Notes: generated by a model not told the origin, from the sequence alone. Positions 1 through 10,132 are shown, counted from the first letter of the stretch. The stretch: DNA of 64,000 nucleotides from Desulfobulbaceae bacterium (GCA_003249645.1 QKIH01000050.1:1-64000), one strand, 5' to 3'. Numbers and translations: made by a program.

Positions 1-1
1 A

Positions 2-229
2 CGTTCTGTTGAGCCTGGAGACGCTTTCTGTCCCTTGGGAATGAAGGGACAGAAGAAGATAAACCGTTTTTTAAGTGATAAAAAGATTGAGAAATTAGAC
101 CGAAAAAACTACCCGATTCTGCTTTTCGAGGACAAAGTGCTTTGTGTCGTCGGCTTGCAGATAAATGAACTCTTTAAATATAACCAAACAACCAGAAATT
201 ATCTGATTATTCGCTGGACATCATACTGA
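2..229 (+). CDS. tilS: tRNA(Ile)-lysidine synthase TilS, C-terminal end (partial)
   Basis: Only the last 75 or so codons are in the window; the frame is open to the left edge and ends at the TGA at 227-229. The visible part reads EPGDAFCPLGMKGQKKINRF and later PILLFEDKVLCVVGL, which matches the C-terminal TilS substrate-binding domain (PGD..RPLG.KG.KK..., then IP.....V.WV.G.R). TilS attaches lysine to C34 of tRNA-Ile(CAU) so that it reads AUA. The ATP-pyrophosphatase domain with the SGGxDS motif lies outside the window. The gene converges on selB with only 4 bp between the stop codons, and I see no terminator hairpin there. Confidence 0.8.
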   Translation, partial: RSVEPGDAFCPLGMKGQKKINRFLSDKKIEKLDRKNYPILLFEDKVLCVVGLQINELFKYNQTTRNYLIIRWTSY

Positions 230-233
230 TATT

Positions 234-2150
234 TCACGATTTCTTTCGAAGAACGCGTTTATCACCAACGCGGATGGTAAGCCTGATCTTATCAAAATAT
301 TCCAGAATCGGAATCGAGAATTTACGGGTAAGACCGGAAAGGTTCTTAAACGCCGGAGCATCTATTTCGCCATGTTCCGTGATATGTTTCTGAACCTGTT
401 CGGTCAGATTATTAAGAACTTCTGTATCATAATAGAGAGACTCATTTATTTTTACCAGCATCAAAAGATCCATCACTTCTTTAACAAGGTTTTCAGTATA
501 GTCTGAAAACGATTCCATTGTTTCCTTGATGGTTGGGGTATATAAGCCTTTCTCTTTGTACCACTTTTCCAGATCTGCACGCAGTTGCTTTTCGTCAGCC
601 TTTAATGCGACCTGATGACCGGCCATCCTGATAACAGACTCTTCCTGAGCGATTTCGCCGCCTTTCAGAAGCTTGTTAACGACGTAATTATACAGCCTGG
701 TATTCAGATGCCTGCTCAGGCCCGTTCGAAGCTCTTCTCTTGAAATACCGGATTGCATCGGATTCTTCGAATGATACTGTTTCAGGCCATCGATAATCAG
801 TTGCTCCATTTTAACTACGCTGGACTCTGAGACATAGATCTGATTCACAGTATCAATGATGACGATTTTCTTGTTTGAGAGTGTATCTGCAAGCGCTTTT
901 TTCAGGTGTTTGCCAAAGAGCCCAAGGCGGATCCCCAGCTCATCAAAGCTTAGCCCTCTACTGCTCTCCTCAAGCAGGAAAATCGCTCTTTCCTCAAGCG
1001 TTCCGTTTGCAAGCGTATCAACTGCTTTTCTGTTGTATTCCCGGTCTTTTTCACTGACCCGCTTTCTTTTTGCAGGAGAGACATTTCCGCAAACCATTCC
1101 ACCGCCGATGGTGGTTACAGGAGAATAACTACGGACGACATAGCAATCTCCAGGCCATACGGCCACAGGCTCTTCAAGAAGAAGCTGAATACTGGTTTCA
1201 TCTCCGGGAATTATTTCGTCGCTTTCGAGAAGTGATATCCTGCCAAAGACCTCGACAGTTCCCAGATGTACTCTTACCCGTGCACGATGCTTCAATGGCT
1301 TTGAGTTAGAACCCAGATAAAGAAAACTGCAGTCAAGCATATAATTAGGCTCAAGGCTTCCAGGAGTTGCGACAACCATCCCGCGAGAGATACTCTGGGT
1401 TTCAACGCCCTGAAGATTTATCGCTGTCCTGTGACCGGCCTCAACCTCTTCCACAGCATTGGAATGCACCTGAATACCGCGGATTTTTGCAACTTCGTCA
1501 CCGGGATAAATTCGCATATCCTCGCCAAGTACTGCTCGACCGGAAATTGACGTTCCGGTTACAACAGCACCAAAGCCCTTCATGGCAAAAATTCTGTCAA
1601 CAGGAAGCCTGAACGGACCGAAAACCTCTTGGAAAATCTGCTCACGAACAAAGTCATCAAGAAGTTTTTTTACATCATCAATTCCTTCCCCAGTGATTGA
1701 AGATACCGGAATGATAGGTGAATCCTCTAGAAATGAGCCTTCAACAAACTGACGGATTTCATCCTGAACCATTTCGAGCCATTCTTCATCCACCATATCT
1801 TTCTTGGTGAGAACAACAAAACCCTGTTTCACTCCAAGCAGTTTACAGATTTCAAAATGCTCCTCAGTCTGCGGCATGATACCTTCGTCCGCAGCCACAA
1901 TGAAAGCTAGAATATCCATACCGGTGACACCGGCGACCATGTTTCTGACAAACTTTTCGTGACCGGGCACATCAACGATGCCAAGACGATGTCCACAGGG
2001 AAGATCAAGATAGGCAAAACCCAGTTCAATGGTAATCCCCCGTTTTTTCTCTTCTTTTAAACGGTCAGTCTCAATTCCGGTCAAAGCCCGGACCAGACTG
2101 GTTTTACCATGATCAACGTGGCCTGCTGTCCCTAGTACTATTTCACGCAT
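234..2150 (-). CDS. selB: Selenocysteine-specific elongation factor SelB
   Basis: A 638-residue GTPase that delivers Sec-tRNA to UGA codons followed by a SECIS hairpin. The EF-Tu-like G domain is complete: P-loop [12 protein letters not shown] at residues 7-18, switch I RGITIE at 37-42, DVPGHE at 60-65 and TKKD at 115-118. Beta-barrel domains follow, then about 250 residues of winged-helix repeats of the type that bind the SECIS element. Length matches bacterial SelB. It is the last gene of a leftward run after mrp and an MBL hydrolase, 25 bp after the latter. Its presence implies that the organism makes selenoproteins; selA, selC and selD are not in this window. Confidence 0.96.
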   Translation of the reverse strand: MREIVLGTAGHVDHGKTSLVRALTGIETDRLKEEKKRGITIELGFAYLDLPCGHRLGIVDVPGHEKFVRNMVAGVTGMDILAFIVAADEGIMPQTEEHFEICKLLGVKQGFVVLTKKDMVDEEWLEMVQDEIRQFVEGSFLEDSPIIPVSSITGEGIDDVKKLLDDFVREQIFQEVFGPFRLPVDRIFAMKGFGAVVTGTSISGRAVLGEDMRIYPGDEVAKIRGIQVHSNAVEEVEAGHRTAINLQGVETQSISRGMVVATPGSLEPNYMLDCSFLYLGSNSKPLKHRARVRVHLGTVEVFGRISLLESDEIIPGDETSIQLLLEEPVAVWPGDCYVVRSYSPVTTIGGGMVCGNVSPAKRKRVSEKDREYNRKAVDTLANGTLEERAIFLLEESSRGLSFDELGIRLGLFGKHLKKALADTLSNKKIVIIDTVNQIYVSESSVVKMEQLIIDGLKQYHSKNPMQSGISREELRTGLSRHLNTRLYNYVVNKLLKGGEIAQEESVIRMAGHQVALKADEKQLRADLEKWYKEKGLYTPTIKETMESFSDYTENLVKEVMDLLMLVKINESLYYDTEVLNNLTEQVQKHITEHGEIDAPAFKNLSGLTRKFSIPILEYFDKIRLTIRVGDKRVLRKKS

Positions 2151-2175
2151 TGCTAATAATTACTCGCTGAATAAA

Positions 2176-2802
2176 TCAAAGATAAGGGTTTCCCTGTTTT
2201 TCTTCACCTATGGTTGAAGAACTTCCTCCATAACCGTGTCCAGGCCATACAATCGTATTGTTTGGCAGAACAAACAGCTTTTCATTGATCGATTCGAGAA
2301 GTTGATTATGCGAACCGCCGGGAAAATCTGTTCTACCTATTCCGCCTGCAAAAAGGGTATCACCAGTAAAGAGATTTGGCGCATTATACAGACACATTCC
2401 GCCGGGAGTATGCCCTGGTGTATGAATAACGGCAAGTTTTTCGTTGCCGAGAATGATCGTATCGCCATCCTTAACAGTTATATCCGCTTTAGGCGAATGT
2501 TCAAGTCCAAGCACGGAGAAGAATTTGATGACCGCATCTTTTGAGAAAAACTGATCATCATCTTCGTGCATTATTATCTGGGCTCCGGTCTGCTCTTTCA
2601 GGATTCTGTTGCAGCAGACATGATCGGCATGACCATGGGTCGCGATGATATATTTCAATTCAAGACCGAGATTCTTTACCTCAGCAAGAATTTTCTCCTC
2701 ATTGCCGCCAGGATCAATCACTGCCGCCTCTTTTGTTTCTTCACATCCGAGGATATAACAGCAAACCCCCATTCCGCCGACTATCAGTTGGTGAACAATC
2801 AT
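2176..2802 (-). CDS. MBL-fold metallo-hydrolase, glyoxalase II-like
   Basis: About 208 residues from the chosen ATG at 2802 (protein starts MIVHQLIVGG). An upstream in-frame ATG at 2841 would add 13 residues unlike the family. The zinc-binding motif THGHADH is clear, followed by HTPGHTPGGM, the metal-bridging aspartate in FTGDTLF and a late histidine in WPGHGYG. This is the hydroxyacylglutathione hydrolase-like (COG0491) arrangement. Such proteins hydrolyse thioesters or other substrates; the actual substrate cannot be read from sequence, and many sulfate reducers lack glutathione, so GloB activity should not be assumed. It lies between mrp (60 bp upstream) and selB, probably one transcript. 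Confidence 0.85.
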   Translation of the reverse strand: MIVHQLIVGGMGVCCYILGCEETKEAAVIDPGGNEEKILAEVKNLGLELKYIIATHGHADHVCCNRILKEQTGAQIIMHEDDDQFFSKDAVIKFFSVLGLEHSPKADITVKDGDTIILGNEKLAVIHTPGHTPGGMCLYNAPNLFTGDTLFAGGIGRTDFPGGSHNQLLESINEKLFVLPNNTIVWPGHGYGGSSSTIGEEKQGNPYL

Positions 2803-2862
2803 ATTTCTTTTTATGCAGTTCGGGACATATTGAATAATCAATATGTCACCGAAATTTACTTA

Positions 2863-3804
2863 TTAACAGCTGCCGGAACCACAAGCACAGGAACCGCCGG
2901 CCATCTTGAGAGTAACAGGTGCGGCCACAGGTGGCAGACGATTCTCAATAGCATCGACAATTGTTTGAAATGCGGTAATTGCAGGACTGTCATTATCGGA
3001 AGACAGATACGGCGCACCGTCATCTCCGGCAACAACAACTTTAGGGTCCATCGGTACCCGGCCAAGGAATGGCAGTTCAAGTTCACGGGCTAATTGTTCA
3101 CCACCGCCTGACTTGAATATGTCTACTGTCTGATTACAATGTGGACAGACAAAACCTGACATATTTTCTACAATCCCCGTGATCTCCATCTTCATGGTTT
3201 TACAGAAATTGATAGATTTTCTGACATCAGCAAGTGCCACTTTTTGAGGCGTGGTAACAACGACCGCTTTGGTATTCGGGATGGTCTGAGCAACAGAAAG
3301 CGGCTCATCGCCTGTGCCCGGAGGAGCATCGATAACCAGATAATCAAGATCACCCCAGTCAAAATCGGCAACGAATTGGCGAATAGCCTGAATCTTAAGC
3401 GGACCGCGCCAGATAATAGCCTCATCGCGATCGTGCATGAGATATTCAAGCGACACAACTTTAAGATTCTCTGAATAAGCAAGTGGTTCAACAAGCGAAT
3501 CCGGTGTCTTCGGCGGTTGAATAACCCCTTTCAAATTAAGCATCCGCACAACATCAGGACCATGAATATCAACATCCATCAGACCAACTTTATGACCTCT
3601 CTTGGCAAGACCAAGTGCGAGGTTAACAGACACTGTAGATTTACCAACACCACCTTTACCGCTCATAACAAGAATTTTGTTTTTTATCTTGCCAAGAGAT
3701 CTGGTAATTGCATTTTCCTGTTGAGCCTGCTGTGCCTGCTGAGATTCCTTTGTTGAACAAGAGCCTCCACTGCTTGAGCAGGAGCCTCCACATGAATCAG
3801 ACAT
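2863..3804 (-). CDS. Mrp/NBP35-family iron-sulfur cluster carrier ATPase
   Basis: A P-loop ATPase of the Mrp/ApbC/NBP35 family that carries and transfers 4Fe-4S clusters. The ATG at 3804 is preferred over an upstream in-frame start at 3852 because a strong GGAGGA (complement of 3811-3816) sits 6 bp before it. The protein then starts with a Cys/Ser/Gly-rich tail (CGGSCSSSGGSC), as in NBP35-type members. The deviant Walker A is MSGKGGVGKSTVS, Walker B is YLVIDAPPGTGD, and a CPHC motif occurs about two thirds in. The C-terminus ends CACGSGSC, another possible cluster ligand set. About 313 residues. It heads the mrp-MBL-selB run. Confidence 0.93.
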   Translation of the reverse strand: MSDSCGGSCSSSGGSCSTKESQQAQQAQQENAITRSLGKIKNKILVMSGKGGVGKSTVSVNLALGLAKRGHKVGLMDVDIHGPDVVRMLNLKGVIQPPKTPDSLVEPLAYSENLKVVSLEYLMHDRDEAIIWRGPLKIQAIRQFVADFDWGDLDYLVIDAPPGTGDEPLSVAQTIPNTKAVVVTTPQKVALADVRKSINFCKTMKMEITGIVENMSGFVCPHCNQTVDIFKSGGGEQLARELELPFLGRVPMDPKVVVAGDDGAPYLSSDNDSPAITAFQTIVDAIENRLPPVAAPVTLKMAGGSCACGSGSC

Positions 3805-4229
3805 CTGTTTTCCTCCTATAGAAAAAAAATCGAATAAATGGAATTTGTTCAATATCTCCTGATGATAAATCCATTTTTTGAGACAATATATACTAGGGAA
3901 ATATTGCAGAACACTACAGTAATCTTGTTTTCAGGAATTGCAATCCATTTCATCCGTGCATACGCAAACTATTTTCCGCCGATCTTTGCTAAAGCACTAC
4001 GCTTTTCAGGGTTTTTGTTGCTTTCTCACTTCACTCGACTTAATATCTACATCTTTATGTACCACAGTTGCAAAACACTTCTGATTTGAATGTTGTCTCT
4101 CTGTAGCTCAAATGCATAAAAGTGTGTGATGATAATAGCTTGTAGACGGTTAGTCATGTCTGCTTTATTCGTTGTTTTTCATCGCTTTACACTCATTTTT
4201 TCATAATAAACTCAACGTGGAAGCACAAT
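3805..4229. other. Divergent intergenic region between mrp and ftsY
   Basis: About 425 bp with no supportable gene. One open frame (3838-4089) has no recognisable start signal, no family resemblance, and overlaps the mrp ribosome-binding site, so I do not call it. The region must hold the promoters for mrp (leftward) and ftsY (rightward). I see TTTACA at 4186-4191 and TAATAA at 4204-4209, but the 12-bp spacing is too short for a normal sigma70 promoter. No convincing pair was found for the other strand. Confidence 0.5.
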
Positions 4230-5594
4230 ATGTTAGGCTGGTTTAAAAGAAAACTGAAAAAGTCGAAAGACGAACCTTCATCGTCGGTTGAAGAGCAGGT
4301 AATAGCATCACCCGAAGAGGAGCTTGCTGAACTCACTCAGGAAGAAAGTGAAGTGATCGGGCAAGAAGGTTCCCCCTTTTCTGATGAAGAAACATTTACG
4401 GAACAGGTTCAGCAGGATTCCTCTGAAGACCACGAACCAGAAAACATTTTGACAGAAGAACCTGAGGACTTTGCTGTTCACACGAGCAAAGAGCAGAAAA
4501 CTTCTGCCGATGAAGATTCTTCATCCTCTGAACTTTCTGAAGAAGACCTCGCTTGCGATAGCGAAATTGAAGAACCTGAGGAACGGGCTGAAGAAGAGCA
4601 ACCAGTTGCCGATTACAAGATCAAAGTTCGCCGCGAAAATGAGCCGTTTTCAACTCCAGAACCTAAAAAAGCGGGCCTTTTTAAACGGCTCTCTGAAAAA
4701 CTGAGCCGAACTCGGGAGTCTTTCACTTACCAGATCGACAGCCTGTTTCTCGGCAAAAAAGTTATCGACGAAGATCTGCTTGATGAGCTTGAAGAAATCC
4801 TGATTACTGCCGATATCGGCATCACTATTACTCAGGAACTCCTTGAACATGCCCGAAGAAAAGTAAAGCGCAATGAACTCAGTGATCCTGAATCGTTGAA
4901 ACAGGTCCTGAAAAAGAAGATCAAGCAATATATCGTCGAGCACGACAAGCCTGCCGAGCTCGTTATGCCTGCCAAAGGCCCCTTTGTCATCATGGTGGTC
5001 GGTGTAAACGGCGTCGGCAAAACAACCACCATCGGCAAAATAGCCCATAAGTTTATTCAGTCAGGTCAGTCGGTACTGCTCGTTGCAGGAGACACCTTCC
5101 GCGCTGCTGCTGTTTCCCAGCTTACCATCTGGGCAGAACGTAATGGCGTCGATATAGTCTCTAAAGAAAATGCCGACCCGTCTTCGGTTGCATTTGATGC
5201 CATGGCTAAAGCACAGTCTGGAAACTATGATGTTGTTCTGGTTGACACGGCAGGCCGTCTCCACACCCAGGAGAACCTCATGGATGAACTCAAGAAAATT
5301 AAAAGGGTCATCGGCAAACAACTTCCTGGCGCACCCCATGAGGTCATGCTGGTCATTGATGCAACGACCGGTCAAAATGGTGTAAGCCAGGCGAAACTCT
5401 TTGATGCGGCAGTTGATATCACCGGCATCACCCTGACCAAACTGGACGGCACCGCTAAAGGCGGCATCGTAGCCAATATAGCCAAAGAGATGAAGACTCC
5501 AATCCGATTCATCGGCATAGGTGAACAGATAGATGATTTGCGTGACTTTAATGCCGACGAATTCATCGAAGCTCTCTTTCAAAGTAAACAATAA
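4230..5594 (+). CDS. ftsY: Signal recognition particle receptor FtsY
   Basis: A 454-residue SRP receptor GTPase that docks SRP-ribosome complexes at the membrane. It starts MLGWFKRKLKK, a typical basic membrane-contact start, followed by a Glu/Ser-rich acidic A domain to about residue 140, then the helical N domain and G domain. G-domain motifs: GVNGVGKTTT at 258-267, then DTFRAAA, DTAGR, TKLDGTAKGG and a closing GIGEQIDDLRDF. The acidic region is long but ordinary for this protein. It is followed 18 bp later by the J-domain gene, suggesting one transcript. Confidence 0.97.
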   Translation: MLGWFKRKLKKSKDEPSSSVEEQVIASPEEELAELTQEESEVIGQEGSPFSDEETFTEQVQQDSSEDHEPENILTEEPEDFAVHTSKEQKTSADEDSSSSELSEEDLACDSEIEEPEERAEEEQPVADYKIKVRRENEPFSTPEPKKAGLFKRLSEKLSRTRESFTYQIDSLFLGKKVIDEDLLDELEEILITADIGITITQELLEHARRKVKRNELSDPESLKQVLKKKIKQYIVEHDKPAELVMPAKGPFVIMVVGVNGVGKTTTIGKIAHKFIQSGQSVLLVAGDTFRAAAVSQLTIWAERNGVDIVSKENADPSSVAFDAMAKAQSGNYDVVLVDTAGRLHTQENLMDELKKIKRVIGKQLPGAPHEVMLVIDATTGQNGVSQAKLFDAAVDITGITLTKLDGTAKGGIVANIAKEMKTPIRFIGIGEQIDDLRDFNADEFIEALFQSKQ

Positions 5595-5612
5595 TAAACA
5601 GCTAACAGCATT

Positions 5613-6440
5613 ATGGAATACCGTACACAGCAGCAGCCGGGTTGCGGCGGCTGCCTTCTCATCGCCCTTTTATTTGTTTTTATCACCGGTGGCGCCCCTG
5701 CAATGATTAATTTTCTCGGCTGGCTTTTCTTCTCCGGCCTTGCAGGTATTTTTCTCTTTATTGCAATTTTCTGGGGTTTTTCTTTCTGGCTGCAGAAAAA
5801 GGTCTCGATCTACGAATCTTCACAAACTGAGAGCCACAACCGCTTTGTCTATCTGCTTGTTCAGATACTGGTTCATATCGCTAAAATAGACGGCAATGTC
5901 AGCAAGGAAGAAATCACAACCATACAGAATTTCTTTCAATATAATCTGAGATACAATCAAACCCAGATGAGCTGGGTGAAGAACCTCATTAAAGACGCCA
6001 TGTCTGAAACACAGCCGCTGAACGTTCTGCTGCAGGAGTTTAAATCAAACTTTGCTTACGAACCGAGGCTTATTCTCATCGAGCTGATTTTTCAGATAAT
6101 TCATACCAAATCACCAATTCCTCAAAATGAGGTAAAGGTTGCCCGGGAAATTGCAGCCTTCCTGCAGATCTCTGACTACGACCTGCGAACCATCGAGGCA
6201 AAATATAACTACAGACAGCATCAGAGTCAGGCAAATTCTGCCAATACGGCTTCCAAGCACTATGCAACTCTCGGTCTTGAACCCGGTGCAACAAAAGAGG
6301 AAATCAAGAAAGCTTATCGTAAATTGAGTATGCAATATCATCCCGACAAGGTAAGACACCTTGGTGAGGAATTCAGAAGTGTTGCAGAAGAAAAGATGAA
6401 AGATATCAACGTGGCATACGATTTTCTGAGCAAAAATTAA
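5613..6440 (+). CDS. Membrane-anchored TerB / J-domain co-chaperone (DjlA-like)
   Basis: 275 residues. The N-terminus has a Gly/Cys-rich start and two closely spaced hydrophobic segments (about residues 11-35 and 38-58). A TerB-like all-helical domain follows (about 65-190), with its typical acidic KIDGNVSKEE stretch. The C-terminus is a J domain (about 210-275) with the HPD motif in MQYHPDKV. DjlA of E. coli has the same order (membrane anchor, TerB domain, J domain) and recruits DnaK to the membrane. I infer the same type of role; the client is unknown. Gap of 18 bp after ftsY. Confidence 0.85.
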   Translation: MEYRTQQQPGCGGCLLIALLFVFITGGAPAMINFLGWLFFSGLAGIFLFIAIFWGFSFWLQKKVSIYESSQTESHNRFVYLLVQILVHIAKIDGNVSKEEITTIQNFFQYNLRYNQTQMSWVKNLIKDAMSETQPLNVLLQEFKSNFAYEPRLILIELIFQIIHTKSPIPQNEVKVAREIAAFLQISDYDLRTIEAKYNYRQHQSQANSANTASKHYATLGLEPGATKEEIKKAYRKLSMQYHPDKVRHLGEEFRSVAEEKMKDINVAYDFLSKN

Positions 6441-6466
6441 AGCAGCAAACATCAAGGAGTAACAAT

Positions 6467-7651
6467 ATGTCTGTTTCAAAGAAAATGAGTGCTTTTGCTG
6501 AAAAATCATCATGGATCAGGAAGATGTTCGAAGAGGGTGCCAAAATGAAGGCACAATATGGTGCGGAGAATGTTTTTGACTTCAGTCTCGGCAATCCAGA
6601 CCTTCCTCCTCCGGCTGAATTTGATCAGGTAATCCAAAGGATTGTATCCGACTCTCCGGCAGGCAGTCATGCCTATATGCCCAATGGCGGCTACCCTTGG
6701 GTTCGTGAGGCTGTGGCAAAGCGCATGTCGAAGGAACAGGGTGTTGAAATTGACGCCGCAGACATGCTGATGACCTGCGGTGCCGCAGGGGCCATCAATA
6801 TCACCATGAAGGCGTTGCTTGATCCCGGTGACGAAGTCATCCTGCTTGCCCCTTATTTTGTCGAGTACAACTTCTATGTCGACAATCACGGCGGCGTATG
6901 CAAAGTCGTCAACACAGACAGCGAATTCAATCTTGATTTTAAAGCAATAGAAGAGGCTATTACTGAAAAAACCAAAGCTGTTATCATCAACTCGCCGAAC
7001 AACCCTACCGGGCAGATATATTCAAAGGAATCACTTCAACAGCTTGGCGATCTGCTCCGTTACATCGGTGAACAGTACGCAACGACAATTTATCTGATTT
7101 CCGATGAACCGTACCGCAAAATTGTCTTTGGTGATAATACCGTTCCGGGTATTTTCCCTGCCTACAGAAATTCGATTGTTCTTTCATCCTATTCCAAAGA
7201 CCTGTCACTGCCGGGTGAAAGGATTGGATACCTGGCTGTCCACCCTGAGATAAACGAAAAAGCTTTACTGCTTAATGCTCTTACCATGGCCAACCGGATT
7301 CTTGGCTTTGTCAATGCACCTGCACTGATGCAGAGAGTGGTCGCAGAACTGCAGGATGCCACAGTGGACAATACTATCTATGAAAGAAGAAGAAACACCT
7401 TCTGCAAGATTCTGAGCGATGCGGGTTTTGACTTCATCCCGCCAAAAGGTGCGCTTTATATTTTCCCTAAAACTCCGATAGAAGATGATGTCGAGTTCTG
7501 CAGAATTCTTCAGGATGAAAAAATACTGGCGGTACCCGGACGCGGTTTCGGCGCGCCGGGTTATATTCGACTTGCCTTCTGTGTTGAAGACGCCGTTATT
7601 GAAGCGGCAGCAAAACCTTTTGCCAGAGCCTTTGCCAAAGCGATTGCATAA
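6467..7651 (+). CDS. PLP-dependent class I/II aminotransferase
   Basis: 394 residues, fold-type I aminotransferase. The PLP-lysine motif is SSYSKDLSLPGERIGY and the NSPNNPTGQ motif of aspartate-aminotransferase-like enzymes is present. A good AAGGAG lies 8-9 bp before the ATG. The protein begins with the helical segment MSAFAEKSSWIRKMFEEG, typical of a subgroup annotated only as pyridoxal-phosphate-dependent aminotransferase. The substrate cannot be assigned. It ends the ftsY run, with a strong bidirectional terminator directly after it. Confidence 0.9.
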   Translation: MSVSKKMSAFAEKSSWIRKMFEEGAKMKAQYGAENVFDFSLGNPDLPPPAEFDQVIQRIVSDSPAGSHAYMPNGGYPWVREAVAKRMSKEQGVEIDAADMLMTCGAAGAINITMKALLDPGDEVILLAPYFVEYNFYVDNHGGVCKVVNTDSEFNLDFKAIEEAITEKTKAVIINSPNNPTGQIYSKESLQQLGDLLRYIGEQYATTIYLISDEPYRKIVFGDNTVPGIFPAYRNSIVLSSYSKDLSLPGERIGYLAVHPEINEKALLLNALTMANRILGFVNAPALMQRVVAELQDATVDNTIYERRRNTFCKILSDAGFDFIPPKGALYIFPKTPIEDDVEFCRILQDEKILAVPGRGFGAPGYIRLAFCVEDAVIEAAAKPFARAFAKAIA

Positions 7652-7674
7652 GCCGTTACAGATGAACAAAAAAA

Positions 7675-7705
7675 GGGGGCCCTTTTCAAAAGGCCCCCTT
7701 TTTTT
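7675..7705. terminator. Bidirectional intrinsic terminator
   Basis: GGGGGCC (7675-7681) pairs with GGCCCCC (7692-7698), with further TTTT/AAAA pairing inside. An A-tract lies on the left (7668-7674) and a T-tract on the right (7699-7705), so it can end both the rightward aminotransferase transcript and the leftward der transcript. The T-tract overlaps the last codons of der. Confidence 0.9.
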
Positions 7706-9056
7706 ATTTCTTTTTCTTGTCCCGCTGCTCGGATTTGTCTTTAAAAATCAGCTGAATCGGCACTTTATCCAATTCCAGTCCATCTCTGAATTTATTCGTT
7801 AAATAGCGTTTATACGAGAAATGGACCCCTTTATAACTGTTTGTCATGATGACAAAACGCGGCGGCTTTGAGCCGATCTGAGATGAGTAATAGAACTTGA
7901 GTCGTTTGTTCTTGTATATCGGCGGCGAATGTTCTGCGACGGCATCTCTAAGAAGATTATTGATTGCTGAAGTTGGAAACTTAGCACTGTATTGTCTGTA
8001 AACGGCACCGATTGTCGGAAAGAGACGTTTTATACCATATCCGGTGAGAGCAGATACCCTGAGCAAGGGAGCAAAACCGACAAACGGTACTGCCAGGGCA
8101 ATTTCTCCCATGAGCTGTTCCTGCCTCTTTTTATCGTCTTTGATCAGATCCCATTTATTGACCATGAGAATCAGCGCCCTACCCTGATCCTGTGTGTACC
8201 CGATGACTGTCGCATCCTGCTCTGTGATCCCTTCTTCGGCATCAATGAGAACTACAGCAACGTCACAGCGTTCAAGAGCACCAAGAGCTTTCAGGATAGA
8301 AAATTTTTCTATCTTCTCTTTGGTCTTCCCTTTCCGGCGAATACCTGCTGTATCAATCAGGTAATAACTATACTTTCCGTGGGTGAGCAGGGTATCAACA
8401 GAATCGCGTGTCGTTCCGGAAACATTCGACACAACCATCCTTTCTTCTCCCAAAATCCTGTTTATCATAGAGGATTTTCCGACATTGGGGCGACCGAAGA
8501 ACGCAACACGCACCGTTCCTTCCGGCAGATCTTCTTCTACGGGGCCTGTTTCAATGGTCTCACAGAGATCATCCAGCAGGGTCTGAAAACCGTAGTTATG
8601 TTCCGCGGAAATTGCCCACAGCTTGTCAACTCCCAATTCATAAAACTGCGAGATCAGTTCTACTTCCTGTTCAGGACCGTCTACCTTGTTCACGACATGA
8701 AAAATCGGCTTTTCCGTTTTTCTGAGGATATTTACCACCTCATAATCAGCAGGAGTCAGGCCTTGTCTTCCATCCATCAGAAACAGGATGATATCGGCCT
8801 CATCAATGGCCGCCATCGCCTGATTTCTGATATGATCGACCATGATATCTTCAGGGTTATCATCAATACCGCCGGTATCAACCAGCATAAATGACTTCTC
8901 ATCCCAGGTGACACGTTCATAATGTCGATCCCTGGTAACACCGGGCGTCGGGTCAACCAGAGCCTTTCTTGATTTTGTAATACGGTTGAACAGGGTTGAT
9001 TTCCCGACATTGGGCCGACCAACCAGTGCAACAATTGTTCTACTTTCAGTTTGCAT
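7704..9056 (-). CDS. der: Ribosome-assembly GTPase Der (EngA)
   Basis: 450 residues with the tandem G domains that define Der. The first P-loop is GRPNVGKSTLF near residue 13 and the second is FGRPNVGKSSMI near 188. Each has its own DTGGI / DTAGI and NKVD / NKWD motifs. A C-terminal KH-like domain follows and the protein ends in a Lys-rich tail. Der is needed for late 50S subunit maturation. It is the last gene of the leftward envelope block, 20 bp after the sugar-kinase gene. Confidence 0.97.
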   Translation of the reverse strand: MQTESRTIVALVGRPNVGKSTLFNRITKSRKALVDPTPGVTRDRHYERVTWDEKSFMLVDTGGIDDNPEDIMVDHIRNQAMAAIDEADIILFLMDGRQGLTPADYEVVNILRKTEKPIFHVVNKVDGPEQEVELISQFYELGVDKLWAISAEHNYGFQTLLDDLCETIETGPVEEDLPEGTVRVAFFGRPNVGKSSMINRILGEERMVVSNVSGTTRDSVDTLLTHGKYSYYLIDTAGIRRKGKTKEKIEKFSILKALGALERCDVAVVLIDAEEGITEQDATVIGYTQDQGRALILMVNKWDLIKDDKKRQEQLMGEIALAVPFVGFAPLLRVSALTGYGIKRLFPTIGAVYRQYSAKFPTSAINNLLRDAVAEHSPPIYKNKRLKFYYSSQIGSKPPRFVIMTNSYKGVHFSYKRYLTNKFRDGLELDKVPIQLIFKDKSEQRDKKKK

Positions 9057-9076
9057 ATTTCCACCTCATAAGAGGA

Positions 9077-10132
9077 TTAATTTTCGCCTAAAATCTGTTT
9101 TATTCGCTCCAGGCTCTGATCGACTGTCCGGCGCAAAATAGTAAACTGCTGCAACTCAGTATACATCAAAAGAGTCTGAAGGTTTAGCAGTGCCGGAATA
9201 ATATATTGTTTAAAAAACGTTTTTTTGCGCACTTTATAAAGAAATGAAAACGCGCCGGCGATCTGCAGATTACGCTGTAATGCAAGATATGGATATGTTT
9301 TTTCAAACTCCCTGCAATCACCAGTTAAATATCTGCCAAGCTGCTGCACATAGTATTTATAGAGAGCAGTCTTTGTCTCCTGAGTAAGATCAGCATAAGG
9401 ATCATTTAACAGTGAAGCAAGATCATAGCCGGGCGGCCCTATTCTTCCTCCCTGAAAATCAATAAACGTGATCTGCTCACCACGAAGCATAATATTGCGT
9501 GATTGAAAATCGCGGTGCAGAAAACAGCGCATCCCGCCGCTCCCGGCATTTTCCGCTATCAACTCAAACTCACGATCAAGGCCCTCAGGGCTGACCATGC
9601 CAATCAAATCATTAAGGCAGGCTCGTTCAAAATAACGCGATTCTCTTTCAATCATCAAGCCCCGATCATACTCCTGGGTGTCCCAGCACCACTTAACATC
9701 GAAGCCGACAGCCCCTTCAAACTGCATATATACCAGCTTGTCGACGACGTTTTGATACGCTGACAAGTCATCATTTTCTTCAATCTGCAGATGATCGTAC
9801 AGGCGTTGATCACCAAGATCTTCCATCATGACCATGCCGCTGGCAGAATCAAAACCATGGATTTTCGGTACAGCTGCACCCCGTTCGTAAAGGTGGCACC
9901 CAATCTTGTGGACGGCATTAGCCTCAAGATGGGCCGCTTCACTGTTATCCCCAGGAAATACTGTAAGACAAATAGATTCAGTTTCTTTTACTACCCGAAA
10001 AAAACGTCTGGTTGACCCGTCGGCGGCAATTGCATTAAAACTGATACTGCCGGTATCTTCGGAATCGATACCGAGATATTTACGCACTCCCTCTTTCATT
10101 GCCGAAACGAGCATGTCCATATCTTCTCTCAC
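9077..10132 (-). CDS. AmgK-like sugar kinase (APH-fold phosphotransferase)
   Basis: 351 residues, aminoglycoside-phosphotransferase fold. Visible motifs: the catalytic loop LHRDFQSRN, then the metal-binding IDFQGGRIGPPGYDLASLL. This second motif is very like that of AmgK, which phosphorylates the anomeric carbon of MurNAc and GlcNAc in the cell-wall recycling route described in Pseudomonas. The gene overlaps the preceding nucleotidyltransferase gene by 4 nt, which is the AmgK-MurU pairing. Family members are often annotated only as phosphotransferase. Identity as AmgK is inferred from motif plus neighbour; antibiotic resistance is unlikely. Confidence 0.72.
   Translation of the reverse strand: MREDMDMLVSAMKEGVRKYLGIDSEDTGSISFNAIAADGSTRRFFRVVKETESICLTVFPGDNSEAAHLEANAVHKIGCHLYERGAAVPKIHGFDSASGMVMMEDLGDQRLYDHLQIEENDDLSAYQNVVDKLVYMQFEGAVGFDVKWCWDTQEYDRGLMIERESRYFERACLNDLIGMVSPEGLDREFELIAENAGSGGMRCFLHRDFQSRNIMLRGEQITFIDFQGGRIGPPGYDLASLLNDPYADLTQETKTALYKYYVQQLGRYLTGDCREFEKTYPYLALQRNLQIAGAFSFLYKVRKKTFFKQYIIPALLNLQTLLMYTELQQFTILRRTVDQSLERIKQILGEN

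Noticed and set aside
3838-4089. 83-codon open frame between mrp and ftsY
   Set aside because: No ribosome-binding site, no family resemblance, overlaps the mrp leader; looks like a chance AT-rich frame.
9077-10132. Aminoglycoside resistance gene
   Set aside because: APH fold only; motifs and the adjacent nucleotidyltransferase point to a sugar kinase.
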